The notes under the pieces: model-generated
Told to the model about the DNA's origin: nothing
Databases searched by the model: none
Seen by the model: only the letters and a program-made list of their open reading frames with translations
Assembly (NCBI GenBank): GCA_030849465.1
Contig: JARVLF010000022.1
Span: forward strand, 1-64,000
Direction of reading: 5' to 3'
Length of the DNA stretch: 64,000 nucleotides
From: Moesziomyces globuligerus
Taxonomy: Eukaryota > Basidiomycota > Ustilaginomycetes > Ustilaginales > Ustilaginaceae
Position numbers and translations under genes: made by a program
Part shown: in pieces, positions 20,201 to 28,249 of the stretch
Numbering within the stretch: the stretch's first letter is position 1
How the letters are laid out: each line of letters starts with the position of its first letter

Positions 20201-20528
20201 AGGCGCGATCGAGCAGTACCGGCCGAACCCGAACGACGCCTTGGACGTCGAAGTCGCGGCGATCTGCAATGGACTGGGCGTGGCGCTCGAGCGGATCGAT
20301 GCGCCCTTGCCGCGCGGCGTCCGACTGGAGGAAGGACCTGGCAAAGACAACCGAGCGATGTATGAGATTGGCGGCCGCAAGATGGCATGTCGATTGCTGG
20401 AGCTGCATCGACCTGCGGGCAGCGCGGGAGCGCGGGCTGGCAGCAAGGCCAAGAAGATCCTGGTGCGTGTTGGCGGGGGCTGGCAAGACCTCGAGCAGTG
20501 GCTGCTCGGACGACTTAGCCTAGCGTAG
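17214..20528 (+). CDS. Kar9-like protein with C-terminal GAR (GAS2) domain
   Basis: A 1104-aa intronless protein starting at the first ATG with coding-like composition. Residues 1-180 are Ser/Pro-rich. About 185-520 is helical with heptad-like stretches (LLEIGDEINDAHEAIQLLQ; FDVKKAYYLPACQQVFYSLE; LRSRWRMLRDELAKTERDLK) and resembles the N-terminal domain of Kar9, the adaptor that links Bim1/EB1-decorated microtubules to myosin and actin during spindle and nuclear positioning. A long Ser/Arg-rich region follows, with an SxIP motif (SMIP, 813-816) after a basic KR. The last ~95 residues hold a GAR domain ending in ILVRVGGGWQDLEQWL, the hallmark of GAS2/MACF microtubule-binding modules. Assignment rests on motif reading; the Kar9 part is less certain than the GAR part. 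Confidence 0.85.
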   Translation: MSSTMSPREASSPFAHATSDAAQSTRDSHPAAPRAPLPSSPASRRAGHVRSASILSSSSSVSIPSRSSSVIMSPAAVPARISSIADSPSQSRSAIDRRIGLPLTASDLADTIAGLTLADGPAQQASDYPPTSLDGASHLDASQIDFDVRTPQPLSAPFASPVKSPPHNSTDPNWNSALSPPLPDLGDRRADLLEIGDEINDAHEAIQLLQADIFHIQEQRHGTRIMLDGPSNLPAIPDPVHAPRTPPSTSDPAGIDLSLMQLDEKLESLSRTMQQLEVRLASLVDPSTDLADPEAADSSIIDKHLVVKFPRARRTSVASIDSLDSLDDIAFPGFVPLLTPHALQAKYASLCADWTAVQEDIDSLKKELADDRYLDVFRSISSQAEGMMDSLDKAVSLCHTFVSQIQRDHVAGKLQQSSAPVDDLDADYDLQAKHDQLVDLTKTFDVKKAYYLPACQQVFYSLEKGCKERQTANGTVLRRLSDLRSRWRMLRDELAKTERDLKRTDTLFRRVRSDSSSSSVTNEVASPATSTASLPPLPSKLRSSASMQGGLGLGTPTRAKPSQTRLSPASSSSSRIASGPSRLSSSSSMGSNLSNTPPAAAAPQRLRRISATAESLGLHTKPAATPPRSAIARQLEVPGSFQRSSAGRMIGGSVSPSAVDSPIRNRATSMANAATGAVEKGVLGRSPGARPISMIGGRALGGAASATRAAPTGTPSRPPPSSFKQSWHDLETPARSTRTTAQSQAMPRSQSQVIWPTQSEDSTKEHDLDDSIEYLKFGAGSSPTRPASSAGQYYRPPSAQGNVGDAKSRKRDSMIPRLTIRNADGETPTSRPSSAMSQNSTTTTPVRYSGASRLSMQTPEPAIVARAQRLSMYARAPSTGVAGISGAHTPSKRASKPPPTRRNGALASGRATPLSAAALASLPSAEPGASLKRSSISNLRSLHNGRTTPTASENGSVGGMSTGTWYGVGRGTRGVSAGASVRIGSGSVTGSSYGATGAIEQYRPNPNDALDVEVAAICNGLGVALERIDAPLPRGVRLEEGPGKDNRAMYEIGGRKMACRLLELHRPAGSAGARAGSKAKKILVRVGGGWQDLEQWLLGRLSLA

Positions 20529-20718
20529 AAAGGTCGAGCACCAATCCCAGTACCATGTCTGGGGCCGATGATGCGCGAATCAGAAGGCATCCAATTCGAA
20601 GTGGCTTGCATGAGTGACGCAAGTGCAGATGCAGTGGGCACTGACATTGAGATTGATGAGCTGAGTGGTACAAGTACAGATGGGGGAGAAAAGCACGGCT
20701 TCAGCCCAGGGGGCAAAG

Positions 20719-21536
20719 CTAAGCAGACGCGGAAGCAGGGCTCGATTCGAGGGTGTCGATGGCCTGCTGGTGGATCTTGAGCTGGTCGATCTGGTTCTGG
20801 AGCGAGTTGAGGTCGATCTTGTCGAATCTCCTCTCGCGGGGGATGCCAGCGGGGAGGGGGAAGGTGGTTTCCGGGTTCGCCGAGACGGCGATGTACCTGC
20901 GGACCTGCTTCTTGGAAGACGGGTGGGGCGTCGAGGTGGGTGTGCTGGCGCTGAAGGTGGTCGGGGAGAGCTTCTTGATGGGAAGCTTCATGCCCGATGT
21001 CGAGGAGGTCGTAGCGGACTGCGCGGAGACCGGCTTGGAGGCCGGGGCGGATTCTGAATAGTAGAAGTGGACATAACCGGGAGCGGTGGCAAAGATGGTG
21101 TGGTCCTTGCCGATAGCCGTGTTGAGGCCCGGGTGCCACGAGGTACCGCGTTGCCTAAAGATGATCTGGCCCGGGTACACGAGTTGGCCTGTTGACACGA
21201 ACGAGATGGGAGTGTCGAGCACCGCAAAGAGCACGTCAGCAATCTGTCATACAATACCACAATCGAGGAGGCTCTCACTGATTACGTACCTGTCTGCTTC
21301 TTGTAACCGAGACGTTTACCGGGAGAGTTGCGGTTGTTCTTGGTAGAACCACCTCCTCGCTTGGTGGAGTTACGAGTCTGGATGGAGGCGCCGAAAGCAA
21401 AAGCTGGAATGACATCCGAGGAGGCAGCCACGCTTGTAGAGGCGATAGCGAGCGAGGCGGGCGCTTGAGAGGTGGGAGCGCGGGCGGCGGCCACAGCCGT
21501 GCGGCGCAACAGGGACGAGGCTCCAGTGAGGATCAT
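20719..21536 (-). CDS. Mitochondrial large-subunit ribosomal protein bL27m
   Basis: Two exons, 21536-21290 and 21188-20719, give 238 aa. The intron (21289-21189) has a GTACGT donor and a CAACAG acceptor. Joining them restores the L27 core across the junction, KRLGYKKQT then [15 protein letters not shown]. The GGGSTKN-type N-terminus of mature L27 follows a 40-60 residue Ala/Ser/Arg-rich mitochondrial presequence. The core ends at [20 protein letters not shown]-terminal extension of about 120 residues is typical of fungal mitochondrial L27. It acts near the peptidyl-transferase centre of the mitoribosome. It diverges from TIM23. Confidence 0.93.
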
Positions 21537-22275
21537 GTTGGCGTTGCCAGAGGCACTGCAGCTGCTGCAGCGGATCGAGGGTTCGAGCGAGTGGGTAGCC
21601 ACAGATACCGATGTGGATAAATGCTGTGATGGGCAGGTTTGAGAATAAGTCGTGAAGGGGTGCTGGTCACGATCATCCAGTCCGAGTCCATTCGCTGCGC
21701 TATGCTGTTCTGACCAGCCAAAATCTGTCCTCGTCACGTGCAAGCAACCTTCCAGGCCGCTGACAAAGGACTTGGTAAGCCGTTTCGACTCATGGATGGG
21801 CTCACAGAAAGAAAAAAGTTGGAAATCTGGAAGGTCGCTGCTGTGGGGCGCACAGCGGAAGGAAGTGATTCGGAACGCGGCGGAAGCCCTGGGCCAAATT
21901 CGGAATCGACAAATTTGCTCGAGGGGAGCACCGCGTGTCCAACTGGTGTGGTGCTCAGCAAAGAAATTCAGCCGCTTTGGCCGACTTTCGAGGAGCCGAT
22001 CCACAGCAGCAGCGTACAGTAAAGGCTGGTGCGGTCATCCACTCATTCGCTGAGCAAGAGTAGTCTGCGACAGCCATAGGAGCTTCTCCGTACCATCCTC
22101 CACCACACAACCATCCACGTCCACCTTCAGCGGCATCATCCTCCATCCCATCCGCACACCACACGACGATCTCGAATCAGTCTCGCTCGACCACGCACTT
22201 CGCGCAGCACCCCTTATCGATCGACCGCCCTCCTCTGCCCCGCGCTAGATCTGCTCGGCTTATACTCTGTCCACA
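21537..22275. other. Divergent promoter region of bL27m and TIM23
   Basis: About 740 bp between two divergently transcribed nuclear genes for mitochondrial proteins. Plus-strand bases 22060-22270 are C-rich and probably form the TIM23 leader. I see no further gene. Confidence 0.6.
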
Positions 22276-23040
22276 ATGGTTTGGCCCTTCTCTTCCAGCA
22301 AGTCCTCCGATGCTTCTGCTTCCTCCTCCACAGCGCAGCCCACCTTCGAGGCTGTAGCCCCGGCGCCAGTTGACGCCACAGTCGCACAGAACCCCACGTC
22401 GGACAGCCCCGCCGACTACCTCCGCAGCCACAACTTTGTCCAGCCCTCGTCGCCATCACCATCCACCTCTGCATCCTCCGCCGAGTACGTCCCCAGCGCA
22501 GCAGCGCTTCTCGGCGACTCGACGCTCAACCTCGGCGCCCTCTCGCCCCTCGCCGGTCTGGGCAAGGATGACCTCGAATACCTCGACCTCACCGATGGCG
22601 CCCCCTCGAGCATGGAGGGCGCTCGCACCGCCGTCCCCTCGCGAGGCTGGTCCGACGACCTCTGCTACGGCACCGGCACCACCTATCTCTCTGGTCTCGC
22701 CCTCGGAGGCCTGCTCGGTGCGCGCGAGGGCTTCTTCCGCCCACTCGGCGTCGACAACCCCACCTTCCGCCTACGTCTCAACGCCGTCCTCAACCAGGTC
22801 ACCCGTCGAGGCTCCTTCTTTGGCAACTCGGCCGGCGTCGTAGCGCTCATCTACAACCTCGTCGACGCCTCCATCGACGGCGTGCGTGGCAAGCACGACA
22901 TTGCAGGCGCCGTCGTCGCTGGCGGCATCTCCGGCGCCCTCTTCAAGTGCACCGCCGGCGTCCGTCCCATGGCCGTGGCGAGCGGCATCATGATGGCCGC
23001 AGCAGCCACCTGGACGACCGCAAAGCAGGCTCTCTTGTGA
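22276..23040 (+). CDS. TIM23: Mitochondrial import inner membrane translocase subunit TIM23
   Basis: A 254-aa single-exon protein. The N-terminal ~95 residues are Ser/Ala/Pro-rich and would face the intermembrane space. The Tim17/22/23 domain follows with GTGTTYLSGLALGGLLGAREG, then RLRLNAVLNQVTRRGSFFGNSAGVVALIYN (PRAT-type signature), SIDGVRGKHDIAGAVVAGGISGALFK, and a last helix MAVASGIMMAAAATWTTAKQ, four hydrophobic segments in all. It forms the presequence translocase channel of the inner membrane. It converges on the Zn2Cys6 gene with a 295-bp gap. Confidence 0.95.
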   Translation: MVWPFSSSKSSDASASSSTAQPTFEAVAPAPVDATVAQNPTSDSPADYLRSHNFVQPSSPSPSTSASSAEYVPSAAALLGDSTLNLGALSPLAGLGKDDLEYLDLTDGAPSSMEGARTAVPSRGWSDDLCYGTGTTYLSGLALGGLLGAREGFFRPLGVDNPTFRLRLNAVLNQVTRRGSFFGNSAGVVALIYNLVDASIDGVRGKHDIAGAVVAGGISGALFKCTAGVRPMAVASGIMMAAAATWTTAKQALL

Positions 23041-23335
23041 GCCCGTAACATCTTCTCCGATCTCGGACATCTATACCTTCCTCCAGTCCGGGCCAAATCG
23101 CAAAACCACACCGCTCTGCTCTTCCCTCTTTCCTCATAGAAGTGTGACCTCCCTCTGCTCTTCACCCCTTCTCCCAGCTCTCGCGCAATGTACACTACTC
23201 CAGCATCGCTCTTCTCATCCGACCACCTTTTCGGTCTCACAAGTCACGATGCATTCGGTCTTTTCATCATCACAGCCTCGAAGCCTTGTGCCGCAATGTC
23301 GGGTATGATTGGCTGGAGCTCTGCAGAGGCTCGTG

Positions 23336-26300
23336 TCAGGTGATGATCTTGTCAATGAGCGTCTGCCAGAACGCCGGGTCAAAGTTCTGCTGACCTGCTC
23401 CAGCCGGCTGCAATACCTCCGGTCCCGGTCCCGAGCCGTCAAAGGCGAGCAGCGACTGCGCGCCGTCCACCTGCGAGCTTGCTCCTCCCACGGTCGCCGA
23501 CGGACTAAAAGGCGCTGACGAGGCTCCTGGAGCTTGTATGACGCCTGAGCTCGAGCCGCCTGGCCCTGCTGTCTGTCGCTGCTGCTGCTGCTGCCAGAGT
23601 GCATTTGCGTTGCTCGCCGACTGACCGCGCGAGAGCAAATCCGCGAGTGTGTTCGATGCAGGAGTGCTGGTCACTTCTGTCGCGTAGCTCGTAGTAAGCG
23701 GGCCGGCTTGCGATGTCCATCCGCCCATCACTGCTCCTGGATTCAGTTCGGCACCCGTACCCGCGCTCCCCAGCCCCCTGGTACCAGCGCCACTGGAGGT
23801 TGGGGCACCAGAGGCGTATGCGCCAATCGAGGCCCCCCCTAGTCCATTGAAGCCACCGCCGAGTCCTTGGCCAATAGGCACACTCGCGGAGCCGCCCGCA
23901 TTGGATGCCGAGCCAAACACTCCACCGAGACCTCCGAGCGAGTCGAGACCGAGACTGACACCCGCAGCGCCGCCGCCCAGACCGCTAGCACCGTTGTAGG
24001 CTGCGTCGTAGGATGGCATCGTGGCTGCTGCCCACTCGGCCTGATACCATGCGTCGAAGAACTGCTGCGCATCCTCACCTCCCCCGTTTGGAGCAGGCGC
24101 CAAGGTTGGCGTTGACGATGCCGTGGTTCTGGATTCGCCGATATTATGTCCGCCCGCCATTACGGCTGGAAGAGATGAGGTCGAAGGGCTGTTCGAGCTG
24201 CTAGCAGACGAGCCAGGGTCCGCCGCACTGGCCAGCCCGCGCGGCCCGCTGAGAGACCAATCTGCCGACCCTTGGCGCGAGGCAGGCGTGGAGCCAGCGC
24301 CGGCGCCTCGCAATCTTGCAGAAGCTGGCGCCGACATTGCACCTGCATCGTGCGGTGGAGTGTGAGTCGCCTGCTCTGCGCCACGGGTTGCGCGGGGACC
24401 CAAAGGCGAGTGTGTGCCAGCTGTAGCTCCAGTGCCGCGCTCTCTGATGTGGGCCTCATCCTGACCAGCTCGCTGGGTGCCGAGGCCAAGCAATAGGTGG
24501 GCGTCCGACTTTTCGTCCGGGTACTCGGCGCCAGAGTCCTTTGCATGCTTTCTGGACTTGGTCAGTCGATCATGAGTATCGCTGCGCGGAAGAGCATCGA
24601 TCGACCGACCCCTCTTGCCGGCTCTGGCAGCAGAGGTGGAGTTCGATCCACTGCCTTTGGTAGCAGCGGCCACCTTTTCCACCTGTTCGATGCGCGAGAG
24701 GAAGATGCCGATGACGTTGGCTTCGCGATCGCGCATCTCGTCGCGTTGGCTGGCCGGTCGGCGTTGATAGGTGTTTACGTATTCCTCGAGATGCGCCTTG
24801 AGCTTAGGAGCATCAGAAGCATGAGGGTCCATGAGGAGCACCACACCAACGACGAGGAGGGAGTGGAAGTACTTGTACGTTCCGATCTGGACACGGTAGA
24901 GGAGCACAGGCTCATCGTTTACCTTGAGCTGTTTGAGGTTCTGCACAAAGTCACGTCGCATCTCGAGGTCGTGCAGAGCGGCGTTGAGGCTTGCCTCGCG
25001 GCAAGGCAAGAACTTGGCGCCGTTGGGCCCGCCTGAACGGAGCAGGTAAGGTCGATGGAGCGCAATTCTGACCGAGTTGATCTCGGTATGCAGGAGAAAG
25101 CGGTGCACATTGAGGAAGCCGTAGACCGAGTCGAGCGACTTGTCGCATTCGACCCCGCTCTTATTGAGTCGGGCGCGGAAATAGAAGGGAAGACCGTCTT
25201 GGAGCTCTCTCATGCTCTTGTCGAGAGCAAGAACGTCGCTGACATGCACTGGATGATGAAGATTCTGGAAGGTAGCGAGGATGCGACCTTCGAGCTCTGC
25301 GATGCGTTGGCGGAAGACGGTGTAGCTGTAGGCGGTCGGGGGGTCGATACCTGGAGGCATCTTGGGTGGGTGCTTGGGAGCGGGGAAGATGTCCTCATCC
25401 ATGACGCCGCTGGGCACTTGGGTATCGCAGACTCGATCGTCGATGACGGCGGGACGGCCCGTGTTGAGTGCCAAGGCTCGGTCGAGGAAGTAGACGGCGG
25501 CCCACACACGCCTGCGCGCTTCGGTTTCTGCGGGAGAAAGGCCAAGCTTGGTGCCATCGCGATGGAGGCCGATACTGAAGGCGGCACGGACAGCCGAGGA
25601 GCCCAAGGTGTAGGCTTCGCCGATGCGGCGGTCCAGGAGGAGAAAGCGACAAGAGGCGAGCCAGGCGACGATCTGATCGACGTCCTCGCGGCCCATGATG
25701 GAGCTCATGAGGAGCGCCCTGCGGCCGGCATAGTGGTAGCGGCGTGCGGCTTTGAGGCGGTCGCGGGGGCCTTCGGGAAAGAGAGGATGTTGTACGGACA
25801 GCATTGCGATGGCGCAGACGTTGCAGAGCAGGGCAAAGATGTTGATGTTCTGCGCATTGATCTTTGGGCCCGAGTTCCAGAACGCTTCGAAGGACTTGCG
25901 GAGGCTCTGTTGAGGCAAGGGCTGTCGCATCCAGTTGATGTCGTTGAAGAAATGGTCGATGAGCACGTTGCAATGCGCGCGTGTGCTGAAAGCTCCAAGC
26001 AGGTCCGGAGTAGGCGCTGTGGGGCATCCATACTCGGGCATGACAACATCGAGATCTGAAGGTCCTTCGAGCGTTCTGATGGGCAAATTGAGTGGTGTAG
26101 ATTTGGAGGAGCTCCCGGGAAGGTCGTCGAGGATGGAGCTGATACGCATGTCCATGGAGCCGCCGTTGTAGAAGCCGGTCTTTGGACTGTAACGACCGTC
26201 GGTCTCGAGCTCGTCGATGTCATCGTCATCTTGGTCGCTACCACGGCCTTGTATCTGATCTGGAGACATGGCGAGAGTGCCATCTGCCCAGGCCGATCTG

Positions 26301-26752
26301 TTGCTCGAAGTGATGCGAGAGCGTGCATTGGATGCGGTGGTGCGGGAGGAGTCGAGTTGAGCGGAGGGCGTGGCATTGATTGAGACAAGCTGGTGAACCT
26401 GCCGAGCTAGCTTTGGAAGGTAGTCTTCGAGAATGCGCTCGACGCGATTGAGGCGCGTCGCTACGTCGTTGGCCTCTTCGCCCGGCTGGAACGTCTTGCA
26501 TCGGTCCGGGATCTTGCGAGCAATGCAGTGCTGGCAGGGAGTCTCTCGGTTGCACTTCTGCTTGCGACGGTAGCATTCGGTGCAGGCAAAGTGGACGCGG
26601 TTGCGCTTTCCGGTGCCGCGAGAGTAGACGCGCGTATCGTCGGAGGGCGAGTCGTGGTTGTTGTGAGCTTCGGGCGTGTTGGGTGCGGCTGAGGAGGGGG
26701 CCTCGCTGGCGCGCGAGGGGCCCGCGTCCGTGGATGGACGGGACGACTTCAT
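23336..26752 (-). CDS. Zn2Cys6 transcription factor with fungal-specific regulatory domain
   Basis: An 1138-aa single-exon protein. The binuclear zinc cluster has cysteines 57, 60, 67, 73, 76 and 85 (C-x2-C-x6-C-x5-C-x2-C-x8-C) with basic YRRKQK between the second and third. A short linker (RLNRVERILEDYLPKLARQ) may form the dimerisation coiled coil. The fungal_trans domain spans roughly residues 260-600, including the characteristic GEAYTLGSSAVRAAFSIGLHRDG and ARRRVWAAVYFLDR stretches. The last ~400 residues are Gly/Ser/Ala-rich, probably an activation or disordered tail. Targets are unknown; the CGG/CCG-rich words at 15476-15655 are one possibility but nothing links them specifically. Confidence 0.93.
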   Translation of the reverse strand: MKSSRPSTDAGPSRASEAPSSAAPNTPEAHNNHDSPSDDTRVYSRGTGKRNRVHFACTECYRRKQKCNRETPCQHCIARKIPDRCKTFQPGEEANDVATRLNRVERILEDYLPKLARQVHQLVSINATPSAQLDSSRTTASNARSRITSSNRSAWADGTLAMSPDQIQGRGSDQDDDDIDELETDGRYSPKTGFYNGGSMDMRISSILDDLPGSSSKSTPLNLPIRTLEGPSDLDVVMPEYGCPTAPTPDLLGAFSTRAHCNVLIDHFFNDINWMRQPLPQQSLRKSFEAFWNSGPKINAQNINIFALLCNVCAIAMLSVQHPLFPEGPRDRLKAARRYHYAGRRALLMSSIMGREDVDQIVAWLASCRFLLLDRRIGEAYTLGSSAVRAAFSIGLHRDGTKLGLSPAETEARRRVWAAVYFLDRALALNTGRPAVIDDRVCDTQVPSGVMDEDIFPAPKHPPKMPPGIDPPTAYSYTVFRQRIAELEGRILATFQNLHHPVHVSDVLALDKSMRELQDGLPFYFRARLNKSGVECDKSLDSVYGFLNVHRFLLHTEINSVRIALHRPYLLRSGGPNGAKFLPCREASLNAALHDLEMRRDFVQNLKQLKVNDEPVLLYRVQIGTYKYFHSLLVVGVVLLMDPHASDAPKLKAHLEEYVNTYQRRPASQRDEMRDREANVIGIFLSRIEQVEKVAAATKGSGSNSTSAARAGKRGRSIDALPRSDTHDRLTKSRKHAKDSGAEYPDEKSDAHLLLGLGTQRAGQDEAHIRERGTGATAGTHSPLGPRATRGAEQATHTPPHDAGAMSAPASARLRGAGAGSTPASRQGSADWSLSGPRGLASAADPGSSASSSNSPSTSSLPAVMAGGHNIGESRTTASSTPTLAPAPNGGGEDAQQFFDAWYQAEWAAATMPSYDAAYNGASGLGGGAAGVSLGLDSLGGLGGVFGSASNAGGSASVPIGQGLGGGFNGLGGASIGAYASGAPTSSGAGTRGLGSAGTGAELNPGAVMGGWTSQAGPLTTSYATEVTSTPASNTLADLLSRGQSASNANALWQQQQQRQTAGPGGSSSGVIQAPGASSAPFSPSATVGGASSQVDGAQSLLAFDGSGPGPEVLQPAGAGQQNFDPAFWQTLIDKIIT

Positions 26753-27423
26753 CGGGGCTCGCTATTGCAGAGAGGAAGTGGTTTCGTGGTGAAGATGACC
26801 AGGCATGACTATGGAGGCGACGGGTGGATGATGGATGTGTGTTCGGAAGGACGATATCGAAGCCAGTGCGTTGCGTATCTGACGCTGCTGCCGTCCGTCG
26901 CATCGGAAAATGTGGCCGTGCTACCGTAGCCGGCATGCCTTTGGCTGGGCCCAGGCACGGCGTTAAGACGACTTGTGGCCTGCCGGACTGACTCACACTT
27001 CCGAAACCTCCGCGCCGGACCGGAAATCCTCAGCGAGTGGAGCGGGAATCACAGAAATAGGAATGTGAATGTGGGCTCCGCTGTGATGCAGGCGTTCCCC
27101 TCTTTCCACATCACACTGTACTGTGGCTTGTGTCTTCAGCCTTCAGCTTCCGATTTCTTCGGTGCAAGAGCGAGTTGTCTAGAGCAGTAACGGCGGCAGA
27201 TTGCTAGCTTCAGCCGTTGCAGTCTCCATTCACGGCACATGACAAGCAAGAGGCTTCGGCGTAAGCTGCTGAGTAAAAATATAAATCGGATCTCGGAAAC
27301 CGCAGGCAACTCGGGACTCGGTTTGATGCTGCGCAGTGCAGTTGGTTAGACCCTGGCTGCCTCTTGCCTCCTGCCCTGCTTCCACATCACCACCTTTCCT
27401 TCTGACACTCTCGCTCAGCCGCC
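26753..27423. promoter_or_regulatory. Divergent promoter region with TATA box at about 27277
   Basis: 670 bp between the zinc-cluster gene (minus) and PHF5A (plus). An ATATAAAT element at about 27278-27286 lies 140 bp upstream of the PHF5A start, followed by a C/T-rich stretch at 27355-27420. Confidence 0.5.
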
Positions 27424-28027
27424 ATGTCGAAGTAAGTAGAGAAGCACTGAATATACAAGACCGTGCGCGCTGACCACCTTATCTGATTGAATGACCTGCA
27501 GACATCATCCGGATCTCGTTCTCTGCCGCAAGCTGCCCGGCATTGCCATCGGCAGGCTTTGCGAAAAGGACGATGGCAAATGGTAAGCCAACTCCGCTCT
27601 GCTGAGCGATCCTGATGACACAGAATGCTGATCGAGTACCGTTCGCTTCTTCTTACACACTGGACTACGTCTGCATGCTCGCAGTCCGATCTGCGACTCC
27701 TATGTGCGTCCTGCTGCCCTCGTTCGCATCTGCGAGGAGTGCAACTTCGGTTCATCCGGAGGCAAGTGCATCATCTGTGGAGGTCAGGGTGTCTCCGTAA
27801 GTGCCTCGATGCCCCACGCGCCGGACTGATCGACTCGTTACCCGCTCGAACTCAAGCTGACCTCGCTCTCGCATCTCAATCATCCCCTCTGCTAGGATGC
27901 GTACTACTGCGCAGAATGCACGCGACTGGAAAAGGACCGCGACGGCTGTCCCAAGGTCGTCAACCTCGGCGCAAGCAGGACCGACCTGGCCTACCTTCGC
28001 AAAGCAAGACAACAGCAACAGCAGTAA
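27424..28027 (+). CDS. SF3b subunit PHF5A / Rds3 (PHD-finger-like splicing factor)
   Basis: Four exons, 27424-27431, 27502-27582, 27685-27796 and 27896-28027, give 110 aa, the same length as human PHF5A. The protein is a zinc-knot scaffold in the U2 snRNP SF3b complex that helps hold the branch-site adenosine. Conserved blocks are [49 protein letters not shown] and [13 protein letters not shown]. Family members have a CEKCDGKC motif; here the second cysteine is Asp26 (codon 27569-27571). The C-terminus is QQQQQ with TAA at 28025, but the stop overlaps a GTAAGT donor at 28024. Splicing to 28082 or 28105 would instead end in a short Q-F-x tail. Confidence 0.92.
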
Positions 28028-28249
28028 GTCCTATCTACGTCGGATCCACGCTTGCATGCGCCCACGACACTGACGCTCAGATTCGGCTTGTAACCCCCGA
28101 TAGATTCCAAAGAGGATAGACACCTCAACCATCTCTTCCTTCCACCTCAATCTGTATTTGTACCTCTCGCATTTCATCAAACTTTCACATCACCGCATCT
28201 ACTCATGACTTTGTTGCGCCATCTGGTGTAGAATTGCGATGAGCCGATA

